Source of the DNA: Icerya purchasi
Taxonomy: Eukaryota > Arthropoda > Insecta > Hemiptera > Monophlebidae
Length of the DNA: 64,000 nucleotides
NCBI GenBank assembly: GCA_039619475.1
Contig: CM077116.1
Location: 6,510,001-6,574,000, forward strand
Reading direction: 5' to 3'
How positions within the stretch are numbered: position 1 is the stretch's first letter; every line of letters starts with the position of its first letter. The notes under the pieces are model-generated. The model had not been told where the DNA came from. It ran no database searches and saw only the letters and a program-made list of their open reading frames with translations. The position numbers and the translations under genes are program-made. Below are positions 10,851 to 21,650 of the stretch, one piece after another.

Positions 10851-12250
10851 ATTTATACTTATTAACTTTAATAAAATAAATATAGTCTAAAAATATCAAA
10901 TGACCAAAACTTGAGTATGATAGTATACTTATTTTGAGTTTAGCCCATCGGTGAAAACCTACTTGAAATATATTGAAGTTGGTTAAAAATTCAGAAACGT
11001 AGGAATTTCGAACATACGTTAATAAATGTAATTTTAAGGATAAAGATAATTTAAAATAAAAAATTGTTGTTTTCTCTTATTTTACACATAAATATTCTTA
11101 CACATGGATTTATATATATATATTAATAAGATTAACGTCAGATGAATTCGAGACTGGCTTCTTTAAAATTATTTGCCTCTGTCCCTTAAATTCCATTTAT
11201 TAGCACGTGTTACGAATTCCCGTGTTTCCGAATTTATTCTCATATACCAGTGTCTGGAGATTTTCACTTTCAACTAATAACGGGTTAGATCCAAAAACGT
11301 TTCGAATAAGTATACTGTTCCCGTTTGTACATTATCGTTAATTTTAATCATTTACAAAAGAATTCTCTATAATTTTGAAATGTTCATTTTAAAACTTTAA
11401 CAAAGTAATATCTACATTTTATCGTCAACATTGACACGAACGATAAATGTACATGTATATATAATTCGTCTAACAACGTTTATACACTTAATCAGCTTAA
11501 TCGAATAATATGCCGCAATAAACTTCCGACAGAGGGATAATAACAATCACGATATTCTTACTGACGACAACTGGCAGACAGCAAGTTGGAACGAAAGAAA
11601 AAGATGGTCGGGGAGTACGCCAAAACGCATCCACCGTCTACTCAGAGGAAAATAAATTAAATCTATAAAGAAAAATAACGATTGATTTAATGCAAATAAC
11701 AATGGTGGCGATTCAGAATGGGAAATGTTGGTGGAAAGGGAAAATAATGAATCGAAATAGCCGACATTTCAAAGGTGAGTCCTACGTCCGTTCGCAGTAG
11801 TGCTTGATTGATAAGCAGAAATGAAAACAACTGATATCAGTAACTACTGTACGCTTATCAAATACTTCCAGGCGTCTACATTACTCGATTGACATTAATG
11901 ACACATTAATAACGCTCTTCGGGAAAACGGTTACACCCTGTCAGCCAAATCGTCAATCAATCAGTAAACAACCTCAATCGTTAATTATTTGTTTATCTTA
12001 AACCGCAAGATAACAGCAGCGAAATATGTAAAATGCAATAATGAATCGTAGTGGACCTTTTTGTGTTAAATTCGGAGGAATTCGCGACCTCAGTAGCTGT
12101 AAAAGTACACCTCAAACTTCTCCTCGTTGTGTAAACTGTGCTGAAATGTATTGTTCATCGAACTATAACTGGGTGTGGAATTTACAGAAAACGACACAGT
12201 ATTGACAAAAAGGATTGTCACGAAGGTTCTGCTAATTTATACTTAGCCTA
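10851..12250. other. No gene recognised; one splice-donor-like site
   Basis: Mostly AT-rich. The stretch 11510-11780 is less AT-rich and ends in 'ttcaaaggtgagt' (about 11770-11782), which matches an insect 5' splice-site consensus. It has no long frame on either strand. It could be a non-coding first exon, but the sequence alone does not establish this. Confidence 0.3.
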
Positions 12251-13413
12251 GTTGGCTAACAAACAGATGGTCTCTTGCATGTTCATATGTGTAGGGAATT
12301 ACATTTATTGATGTATTCTCCTCTATTTTTTTCAAAAAAAATCCTGAACCTTAGTTCTCTTCAATCGTCTCGTAACTGATTTATCTGGAAGAGCAGCTAC
12401 CAACTCGTTGCGATGTCTACGTAATCGCGCAGATGCTTCTAAGCTTGTTCTTCAATAACTTCATCAACCGTGAAGATTTTCAGGACTCCATGTATCAGTT
12501 TGTTTGTAATACATCACTATATCGTTCGAAGTGTTTTATTCTGAAACCATTGTGTATAGAGTCGGTCTAAGAGTTTTCTTTGCACATCCTCAAAATGGCG
12601 TTCTACAACTCCAGATATTGGTTTTAATACTATTTTGTATATTAAAACTCTCTTTTTTAGAGTCAGTTACGAGTGCAGCCCCGTGAGCCAATATAGTTTT
12701 TTCAGCTTCTAATCCAGCTCTTTTCTTTTCTTTTGCATACAGATTTCTTAATTAAGGGTTTGGTCTAGACGTATTTCGAAATATTTTACACCGTTTCTTT
12801 TCAGAACCACGTTCTTTCCTGAAAATGTCTGATTGTTATGATCCCTTTTATTCGAAAACGACACATACGTACACACTTATCTGGGTTTATTTCCGATTTC
12901 CATGTCTTTGACCATTGCAGATTGACATTCACGATTTTCTGTAAAGCCGTAGTTGCAATGACAGGATTCCTGTTTGAAGCAATTATCATCGTTTCGTCAG
13001 AAAATGTGACCATTTGTACATTTTCCTCCTTGAGAAGATTCGACAGACGTTTCCCTGTGGGACTCCAGCATTAATAAAATACATTTGTGAGTATTTCTCA
13101 TTATGCTTGACTTGAAATTGTTGGTCTGTTAAATAAGATTTTAACAATAGGTGTGTTTTTCAGAGACAGTCGCTTTAATTTTATACAATAGGTCTTCATG
13201 CTACATTTTACCGAATGCTTTAGTAATATCTGTGAACAGTGCTTCGTTATATTTTTCGTTTTCATTTTCCTCTTCGATTATTTCTACCGCTCTGTGTATT
13301 ATTTTGTAGAGTGCGCATTGCTAAGCCAAACTGGTAGATTTTTTTCCTCAAATAAATTTTTCTAGTAGCTTAGCTAAAACAAGCAATAGTGAAATAGGAC
13401 GATATGACGAGGC
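12250..13413 (-). pseudogene. Jockey-like LINE, 3' half (split by the palindromic element)
   Basis: On the minus strand the sequence next to the palindrome encodes ASSYRPISLL followed by KLLEKF, a conserved block near the start of a LINE reverse transcriptase. Farther left, 12801-13013 resembles the region around the active site: 'TFSDETMIIASN' in place of the usual ADDT, then 'ALQKIVNVNLQWSKTWK..INPDKC'. The C-terminal part (12360-12660) shows words typical of Jockey-group proteins, such as 'VDEVIEEQA.KHL'. Frameshifts and stops are frequent, so this is an old dead copy. Its upstream half lies beyond the palindrome at 32798-33950. Confidence 0.75.
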
Positions 13414-13419
13414 CTTAGT
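13414..13419 (+). repeat. Left 6-bp target-site duplication of the palindromic element
   Basis: CTTAGT lies directly outside the first base of the left arm and is repeated exactly outside the right arm. Removing the element and one copy brings the two halves of a LINE reverse-transcriptase region back together. This supports it as a true insertion duplication. Confidence 0.85.
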
Positions 13420-14285
13420 AGTAGCTTATTTTAGGGGATTCTGGCACACAGTTCCATTTTCCTCCGCCAAAAAATGTAGGAGCGCTAGTGTCGCATCTGA
13501 AAACACGATCCACTTGCAGAAACTAACATATGTATTTTATTTGTGAGGCAAAAGTAACCGATTTTTTTTGTTCCGACGATGCAAATTCATCAAAGTTTCT
13601 TCATGATTCACCAAATTTCCTCAAAATTCCCCCGTGCAGTCCCCATGCATTTCCGATAATTTGGAGCATTTAAAAATTAGCTTAAATATAATATTTAAAG
13701 CCGGAAACCAAGCTTCGATCGACCACCTTTTATCATTCATACGTATTTTTTTTATTTTATTTATTTCACCCGTAAGTATTTACATATGTATGTTTTCCCT
13801 GGTTCTAAAAATAAATCCATTGATGTCTCGCCCCTCAAAGAATGCACACCGTCCGATCCCACGCACATTCTGCTCTCATTAGTTTCCCTATCGTTCATAA
13901 TATTTTTCCGGAGCCTAAGTATTATAAAATTAGTCAAAATATATTTTTTCAATTTCTATGGTTCCAAAAATTTTTTCCTGATTCTCTGATCGTTGCAAAA
14001 GCGTACTGACAGATCACATGCTTATATCTATCATAACGTTAGCCGTTGCGAAAGCATACTGTTCGATCCTGCACACACTCTGCTCTCGATAGTTTCCCTA
14101 TCGTACATAATATTTTTTCTGGAGCCTAAGTATTATAAAATTAGTACAAGTATATTTTATTATTTTTCTCATTACGATTATTTTTCCATCCGTAAGTATT
14201 ATAAAATTAGTCTAAGTATATTTCACATTTTCTACGGTTTCAAAAATTATTCTTTATTCTCCGATTGTTACAAAAGCGCACTGAC

Positions 14286-14626
14286 TAGTGATGGGCAACT
14301 TCGAAATGATTCATTCGAATTATTCGATTGTTCGATAACTTCGAATGCATTCGATTGTTCCACAGTTGCATTCGAAATGTTATTTCATTCGTATAATTCA
14401 TTCGTATTCACATCAATCATTCGAATCAAAATCATTCGAATCAAAATCATTCAAATCAAAATCATTCGAATCAAAATCATTCAAATCAAAATCATTCAAA
14501 GTAAAATCATTCGAATCAAAATCATTCAAAGTAAAATCATTTGAATCAAAATCATTCGATTGTTTTTTTTTTTGACGATTGTTGATTGTTTCGATTGTAA
14601 AAACATTTCGAAATCGCACATCACTA
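14286..14626. mobile_element. hAT-type MITE, copy 1, left arm
   Basis: The termini are inverted: TAGTGATGGGCAACTTCGAA on the left, and TAGTGATGTGCGATTTCGAA when the right end is inverted. A perfect 8-bp duplication, GCACTGAC, flanks it at 14278-14285 and 14627-14634. The TAGTGATGGGCAA terminus and 8-bp duplication are typical of hAT elements. The interior is a variable run of a 15-bp unit ('attcgaatcaaaatc'), which reads as five-residue repeats in three frames but is not a gene. Confidence 0.9.
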
Positions 14627-14909
14627 GCACTGACAGATCACACGCTTATATCTACCATAGTGTTAGCCACCACGAAAGCGAACCATTCGATCCCGTGCAC
14701 ACTCTGCTCTCGATAGTTTCCCTATCGTTCATAATAATTTTTCAAAGCCTAAGTATTATAGAATTAGTGCAAGTATATTTATTATTTTTTCGCACTTACG
14801 ATTATTTTTCCGTCCGTAAGTATTATAAAATTAGTCTAAGTATATTTCTCATTTTCTACGGTTCCAAAAATTTTTCCTTATTCTCCGATCGTTACAAAAG
14901 CGCACTGAC

Positions 14910-15210
14910 TAGTGATGGGCAACTTCGAAATGATTCATTCGAATTATTCGATTGTTCGATAACTTCGAATGCATTCGATTGTTCCACAGTTGCATTCGAA
15001 ATGTTATTTCATTCGAATAATTCATTCGTATTCACAACAATCATTCGAATTAAAATCATTCGAAACAAATCATTCGAATTAAAATCATTTGAATTAAAAT
15101 CATTCAAATTAAAATCATTCGAATCAAAATCATTTGATTGTTTTTTTTTTTTTTTTTGACGATTGTTGATTGTTTCGATTGTAAAAACATTTCGAAATCG
15201 CACATCACTA
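14910..15210. mobile_element. hAT-type MITE, copy 2, left arm (co-duplicated)
   Basis: Same termini as copy 1 and the same flanking 8-mer, GCACTGAC on the left and GCACTGGC (one change) on the right. Sharing a duplication at the same place in the host unit means this copy arose by tandem duplication of a MITE-bearing unit and not by a second insertion. It is 40 bp shorter than copy 1 because it holds fewer 15-bp internal units. Confidence 0.9.
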
Positions 15211-15720
15211 GCACTGGCAGATCACACGCTTATATCTACCATAGCGTTAGCCACCGCGAAAGCGAACCATTCGATCCCGTGCACACTCTGCTCTCAATAG
15301 TTTCTCTATCGTTCATAATAATTTTTCCAAGCCTAAGTATTATAGAATTAGTCTAAGTATATTTATTACTTTTTCTCACTTACGATTACTTTTCCATCCG
15401 TAAGTATTTATGTATATTTTCCCCGGTTCTAAAAATAAATTTATCGATGTCCGTCCCCTCAATGAATGCGCACGCATCATTCTCGCGCACGTGTCATTCG
15501 TTCACGTTACCAGTTTTTTTCAAAATTAGTCCAAGTATATTTTATTATTTTTCTCATTACGATTATTTTCAGTCCGTAAGTATTTCTGTATGTTTTCCGA
15601 GGTTTTAAAAATTAATCCGAACAGACATCCAGACTGTTGTGAAAGCACACTAACCATTCCCGCACAGATTCTACATTATACGTTACTCTATTACGAGTTC
15701 TTCAAAAATTGATTCAAATA

Positions 15721-16715
15721 TTTTTTTCATTTTTTTTTTCAATCATAAAAATTCATTCTTTCTACCCCCGCCCCTCCCAGCTAAAATTACCGATCTTTCG
15801 TAATCTTTATTTATTTTATCGATTCTATAAATTAATCAATGGTTTGCTCGAAAGTGTACCGTACATTCCCACACACATATCTTCTATCACGAATTTCCCT
15901 ATCGATCATGAACATTTTTCAACGTTAGCCACAATAGCATATCACATTGGTCTCGCATACGCACCACATGCAGTTCTATATGTTTAATTTTTTATTAACG
16001 ATCTATATTTTTTATACAGGTATTACTTTTTCCTACACAGTCATGTTATCATATACACTTAACATTGTCAAAATAATTTTAACCTTTCAAGAAAGAAAAA
16101 TATCCGATCAATAAAAAGTATTTATCAACATCACAATTATTTTTAATATTAATCGTTTCGCTACAAACATAATTTTTTTATTTAATAAACTCATCAACAT
16201 CATCAATCGTTTCAAGACATTATTGTTTTAAACATCAATCCCTCTTTTCCAAAAATTGATAACCTCTGCAGGTATATATCTCATCGTCGCAACAACCTTT
16301 ACCTGCATGACTCGCATACCTTCAAGACCACTTGTACATTGCTCGCACGCTATTTACCATTATTCGGTACAAGAATATTTTTCACACTCCCTCACATACA
16401 TATGCGCATACACTCAAAGTCCTCGATTACTTTGCTCGTATACAAATATATCAGCTTTCTCCGACGGAACAACATTTTTCTGACGTAACATTTCCACTGC
16501 CACAACCGATTCAAAGGTAGTTAATGAGATAGACTATCGAACGGAATCATTCAAGCAGTCAGTATTAGTTTTATGTTAAACATGTGTATTTTCTCGAATC
16601 TGTGTTCACGCATTATTAAAAAATTTACGTCAATGTTAAAGAAAATAATTTCCTACGTTTTTTCTCTTTTTTTCTCTATCATTTTTTTTTGTCTTTTATC
16701 TTTTCTTTTTCTCTG

Positions 16716-16750
<35 letters not shown>

Positions 16751-16780
16751 TGAAAAGTTTGAAATACATATTATTCAATC
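15721..16780. other. Palindrome arm, AT-rich segment with long poly(T), left
   Basis: No recognised gene. The open frames at 15709-15987 (92 codons) and 16256-16520 (two overlapping frames) are dominated by pyrimidine-rich codons and match nothing I know. A T-rich tract of about 31 bases ends near 16749 and differs by one base from its mirror in the right arm. Confidence 0.4.
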
Positions 16781-17716
16781 ATGAACGCTAATATAGTTAA
16801 CGTAAGCAGCAACTCAAAATCAATTAAGGACGCCAAATTTATTCAGAATTCATTTTCGAGTGATATTGTCTCGCATACAACTTCATCACCTCCAACACCG
16901 CAATTAGATTATGGTTATACAGCAGAAGAATCAAAATCTTTTGTATGAAATAACATTGATCCTGTATTATTATCAGAACAAGCAGATATATCGGGAAGTG
17001 TTTGCATACACGGTGTAAGCCAAGCAGAGCATGGCATGCATCAAAAATGCCGCATTTACAATGTTCTTCGATGAGTCATTACTTGAAAAACCCTTCATTA
17101 TTTCCCTGTCGGAAAGAAATATTCATGGCACGCAATATATTCACAATATTGTCCCAAAAAACCGAGAGCTCGCATATATATTTTAACGGTATATGCTAAA
17201 CTTACACTAATGGAACTTAACGAAAAGTCCGAATTGTCGCGTGACTTAGACTATGAAATCGTTAATATGGATCAAGTCTTTCGACTATATAGTATTGAGA
17301 ATCTACATGAAGAGTATTTTGGTATAAGCAATTTGATAACCTGTAAACATCTTAATGAGAATGTTAGTTTTCATTGTGCAGTGAAAAACGTTATGGTGAT
17401 GAAGGCCTGGTACGATCATGTTATCCATCCGCTGAAGCTTATGATTAATCTCAATATAAATGATTTAAGACAGTTGTTCATTATAGCCACCAAAGAAATG
17501 ATAATTACATTATTTCCAAGTTGTGTTGGAGACATTTATTCATTTCTACCAGATAGATTAAAACAGGATGTTACAATAAAATTACTTCTACCATGTTACG
17601 AGCATGAGCATGATGAAGAATATTATATCGATAATGATACATTGCGACAGAGTACTCGAAATTGTATGAAAGTAAAAGATTGTATCGATTGTCAATATAC
17701 AATTCGCGTGGATTAA
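16781..17716 (+). pseudogene. Decayed element gene A, left-arm copy
   Basis: The coding signal runs from a methionine at 16781 to the stop at 17716, broken by one in-frame stop and at least two frameshifts. The final piece (from 17210) is an intact 168-codon frame. It is acidic near both ends, has a helical leucine/isoleucine-rich middle (HPLKLMINLNINDLRQLF) and a cysteine-rich end with C-x6-C-x2-C spacing (CMKVKDCIDC). The piece before it (around 17020-17175) also reads as protein with a frame change near 17180. Amino-acid composition is ordinary, unlike the surrounding T-rich filler, so I regard it as a real former gene. I do not recognise the family. It reads toward the palindrome centre and could have been a structural or accessory protein of the progenitor. 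Confidence 0.55.
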
Positions 17717-18360
17717 AAATTCATTATTTCAATCGTTTAACAATTTTGTGTATATTTGTATATATTTTGTATATTAATGTATATATTTTTTCCCCAATCA
17801 TCCGCTCGTTCATTTTTTATGTTTTGTTAATCATTTTGTAAATATATTTTTATACATATGAAAATTTTGTTTGTATATATTTGTGTATATTTTCCCCTCT
17901 CAATATATTTCGTTCTATTATATATATTTTTCCTAATTATTTTTCATCTTTTTACACTCCTTTTCAATTCCGTTTATTTAATTATTTCTATATCTCTCTT
18001 TCCCCCTCTTAACTTAAAGTACTGGTAATGATGAATATTACAAAAATCTGAACCAGTTGTGTAAAGTGTACATATAATTATTGTCTAATTTTCGAATATA
18101 ATCCCACATAATTTGTTCACATCTTTTTAGATTAAAAAATTATATTTTTGATTCTTTCTATAACAAACGAATCTAACTGTTCAAGTTTTTCATGACATCA
18201 CGTACATCAAGTATTTCCGGAACTGTGTGAGTTTTCATTAATTTGTAAGACTCAACCTAAGACCTGGAGAGTTCTCTCAAATTTTTTAAAATCTTTTATA
18301 ATCACATTTTTATAAAAAATATGTATTAAGTTTACATGTTACTTAATATTTTTTTTATTT
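17717..18360. other. Palindrome arm, AT-rich spacer after gene A, left
   Basis: Runs of 'tatatttttgtatat' and pyrimidine-rich sequence. No gene or structured RNA recognised. Confidence 0.4.
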
Positions 18361-18582
18361 CATAAGTATTTTTCGAGGTATATACGAGATCGTCTATGAG
18401 GTGTGTTGATCAATAGAACAACAGGTAGAAAACCTAGTAGTTTACGAGACACAGCATGTTCAAAGAAAAAAATGAGCTAGCACAAGCTGATCAGAGTTAC
18501 AACGTGCAAGTGAGAGATATATTCTCAAGAGCAACAGCTTGATTATAAAAAACGTCGAAGATACATGCTTCTATCCGTGAAC
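18361..18582 (+). pseudogene. Weak coding remnant, left arm
   Basis: One plus-strand frame across this interval reads as plausible protein (SIEQQVENLVVYETQHVQRK, later ASERYILKSN) with about three internal stops. It sits inside filler that otherwise has no protein-like composition. It could be a helical fragment of a lost gene downstream of gene A. No family is recognised and chance cannot be excluded. Confidence 0.3.
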
Positions 18583-20496
18583 AATTATCACATCAAACAT
18601 AAATAAGGTTGACTAAAAGAATATTATTTTCTTTTTCATTCATTCTCGCTACTATTACCACTCGCACCCCACTGTCAAGACCTCTGAACATACATTACTA
18701 ACGACGTCAACACTATAATATTTTTGCTCTGTGTTATTAAATTAACCCAAATATATTTTTATTCGTTCATTACACAAACATTTTTTTTTAAATCTTTTGT
18801 AATATGTCGTGCACACATTTATAGCCTGCAGACACTACTCGCTTCATTACCATGAAAACATCTCTTTCATTGGTACTTATCATAACATAGTTTTCCTAAA
18901 ATTGTAGAAAAATTCTCTTCACTCCATTCTTCCAAGGTGATTTATTTCCAAATTTCAAATCATGCATAATTATTTTAGAATCAAATTAGGTATATTTTGT
19001 CATTTCCAAAAAATCAAACATCTCTGTACAAGGCATTAACTCATTTTCACATCAAACATATTATTTTTTTTAATCTACCATACATATTATTTTTTATCAT
19101 TTAAATTTTTCCTTAATTCACAAGTAGCTAACCTATAGAAAACATATTATTGTAAACATGCATGACGAAGTTACTCCTTGTAATTACATCATGAATTAAT
19201 TTTTTCTTCATTTTTTTTTTTACCATCATGAAATTGTAGTAGTGTTTTTAATTTTTTTTATTTCCCATACATGACAAAAGCAATAGAATCACGGCATCTA
19301 TGAATGTGTACACTGTACGCCTCCAATAATCCATCAGGCATTTTTTTTAAATTAGTCCAAGCATAGTATTTTTTCAATATCAAAGCCGATCATACATAAT
19401 TTTTTCTTCTATATAATCATTAACCTATGAAAACACTTTGTTCGTTTTACTCATACCGAAGCAATCACTCTTTTTCCCTCATGCTAACAAACTTCAAAAT
19501 TTAATAATATAACACGAAATTATTCTAAATATATGTTCATGCTATTAAAATTAATATATCAATTAATCTTTATATTCCTTTTGTACATTTCTGAAAAAAT
19601 CCTACAACATGTTTTAAAATTAGTCGAAGTATACTATTTTTATTACCTAAAATCAATTATTCTCTCATACAGTTTTTCCAATCATACATAATTTTTTTCC
19701 ATATTATCATTATTTGCAAAGTCATACAAAACAACAACATAATTTTAATCATAATTAATCCTTCATTCCATTCCTTTCATGCTATACACCATTATCATTC
19801 AATTCAACATTATGAAATTAGTCTAAATATACATGCATGCTAGCAAAGTTATTATCTCACCCTTTGCATTGTTTCAAGATGATTTATTTTACATTTTTTC
19901 TTTAAATTTCCCTCATACTATTATTTTTGAAATGTAGGATGATGACTATGATTAGAATTCATGATTATGAAGAGAGAGACGCATGCTAAAATTGTCATTG
20001 TATATGCGAGATGATATGTGATTGTGGGTGAGTATACATGCATGTAAAATATATGAGTGTGTTAGTAGAAAACATCCGTTCAAGCGTGAACACAGGTACA
20101 GATACAGTTATAGAATGAGAAAGATAAAAATATATATTTTGTTATGTTTGATATGTGTATGATAAAGAGGTGAACAATGAATAATCACATTACCCTCACA
20201 ACTTAGACATTGAGTTATACCTTTACAGTATTTTAGATGTAAAAGCAGTGACATCGACATGTAGTAAACGTTTTCATCACTTTTAACTAATTATAACCAA
20301 TTTTCCAACATTTCTCATCATTTTCTTACATTTTAATACTTTTACACCGTTTTAGTTAATTTTTGCTATTTAATACCATTTTTCCAGTGTTTTTACCACC
20401 TTTCACACAATTTTCATCATTCTTTCAATATCTTTGTTAGGTTTCTTCTTACAACTCATTACCATTTCGATCGTCATTATTGATATCCATCATTAT
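18583..20496. other. Palindrome arm, strand-asymmetric AT-rich filler, left
   Basis: The plus strand is pyrimidine-rich except for a purine-rich island at about 19920-20230. Degraded copies of the outer tandem-unit word 'attagtctaagtatat' occur near 19350, 19520, 19620 and 19815. No gene recognised. Confidence 0.45.
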
Positions 20497-20913
20497 TTAT
20501 GCTTTCAATCCTTCTGCTTCATCTATGCACACATACAGCTTAGCAATCGCCGTAGCCATTGAACACTGTAGAACCGCAATCGCGATCTCCATTTGATTAT
20601 TGGGATTTAAAAGTCACATCTTTGAGTGCTTGATCTAATGCATCAACATGATCTTTGTATTCGCCCACCCACTGTTGGAGGTTCCGCTTGATATCTTCAA
20701 CAGACTATCATACAGTCGTTTAATAAGAGAATCCGTAATACCCGAGACATTTACTTAACATTTTCCCAACACATTCACAGACCTACCCTGTACACTAAGG
20801 AAATCTTTAAACATCTCTGTAACCATTCCTTTTAAGCTGGTGGGAGCAAGGGACTCCTATAAACGTTTGTCAATCAACACTTCATTGTTCATTGCCCTGG
20901 TTTCACTCGCCAT
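20497..20913 (-). pseudogene. Decayed element gene B, left-arm copy
   Basis: On the minus strand a start at 20911-20913 opens a coding-like stretch reading outward. It has an early stop after about 18 codons, then 'SLAPTSLKGMVTEMFKDFLS', a shift, a charged helical block 'LQQWVGEYKDHVDALDQAL', another shift, and an alanine-rich helix ending 'CIDEAEGLKA' before the last stop. Composition is protein-like and helical throughout, so a real gene decayed here. I cannot name the family. A virion or DNA-binding accessory protein is only a guess. It faces gene A across the filler. Confidence 0.45.
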
Positions 20914-21004
20914 TACACAGTCATGTAATAAACATTTTTTTCTTGTACAATTTTCTTATGCTTTAACACTATTACAACATTTTTCCTCATTTCTAACTAA
21001 TTGT

Positions 21005-21256
21005 AACCAATTTTCCACTAATTCTTAGCATGTTCTTCTATTTTAGGACCTTTTTTGCGCTATTTTTTCATCAATTTATATTATTTCACATCGTTTTTCT
21101 GATGTTTTTAGTGCCTTTCACACAATTTTGTTAATTATTTTCGATTATTTCTTAACATGTTCTTCCGTTTTAGGACCTTTTTGCACTGTTTTTTCATCAA
21201 TTTATAATATTTTCCATCATTTTTTCTAGTGTTTTAGTACCTTTCACACAATTTTA
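21005..21256. repeat. Two 126-bp tandem repeats, left arm
   Basis: Two adjacent units with a period of exactly 126 bp, measured between the two 'cctttcacac' words at 21114 and 21240. Both share 'ttctt', 'ttttaggacctttt', 'ttttttcatcaatttata' and 'cctttcacacaatttt'. A third, more diverged unit lies near 20300-20420. The period equals 42 codons, but no frame is open now. Confidence 0.7.
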
Positions 21257-21650
21257 CTCAATTTTTTCACCATCTTTGAAGATTTTTTCATTTATCTCAT
21301 ACATTATATGTCTGAATGTGACGATTAACTATCCTTTTAAGTACATTTTATAATTCGATATAATGATAGATAATAACAAAAGATCTAATTCAATTTTGTT
21401 TAAAATTTATTCAATAATTTTTATGACATTCATCATAATCAATAAAAATGATCATTGCTTCAATGCTAAATTATATCAGTTAATTATTAAATATTCATAA
21501 TATACAGCATAAAAAGATTTATTTAACTGATTATATCCTTCTTCTACCAACTTTTCTTGTATCATTCAAATTCCAGCATCTACATCAGTATTTTCCAATT
21601 GTTTAGATGTGTGTAGTATCAATAATCATTCAACCGCTTCATTAGGTTTG

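Larger units (their letters stand above)
13850..15720 (+). repeat. Tandem array of ~290-bp units, left arm
   Basis: The landmarks 'cactctgctctc', 'tttccctatcgttcataata', 'cctaagtattata' and 'aattagtctaagtatattt' recur in order near 13870, 14080, 14705 and 15285, with more degraded partial copies to about 15600. Two of the units carry a hAT MITE at the same internal point, lengthening the period there to about 624 bp. Scattered 'aaattagtccaagcata'-like words at 19350-19830 suggest older members deeper in the arm. The long open frames crossing this array (up to 199 codons) are repeat artefacts. Confidence 0.75.

Noticed and set aside
13634..13989. 82- and 67-codon frames near the palindrome terminus on both strands
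   Set aside because: Overlapping opposite frames in repeat sequence with no protein-like composition. Terminal regions of such elements are normally non-coding.
14345..15159. Open frames of 76-199 codons with repeated IIRIK or SFESK peptides
   Set aside because: They are translations of the 15-bp tandem unit inside the hAT MITE and of the surrounding tandem array. All three frames of the repeat stay open, so it is an artefact of the unit length.
13850..15720. CRISPR-like array in the ~290-bp repeats
   Set aside because: Unit length and divergence are wrong, there are no unique spacers and the sequence is eukaryotic.
16573..16791. 72-codon frame rich in phenylalanine
   Set aside because: Produced by the poly(T) tract. 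It differs in frame between the two arms because of a one-base homopolymer change.
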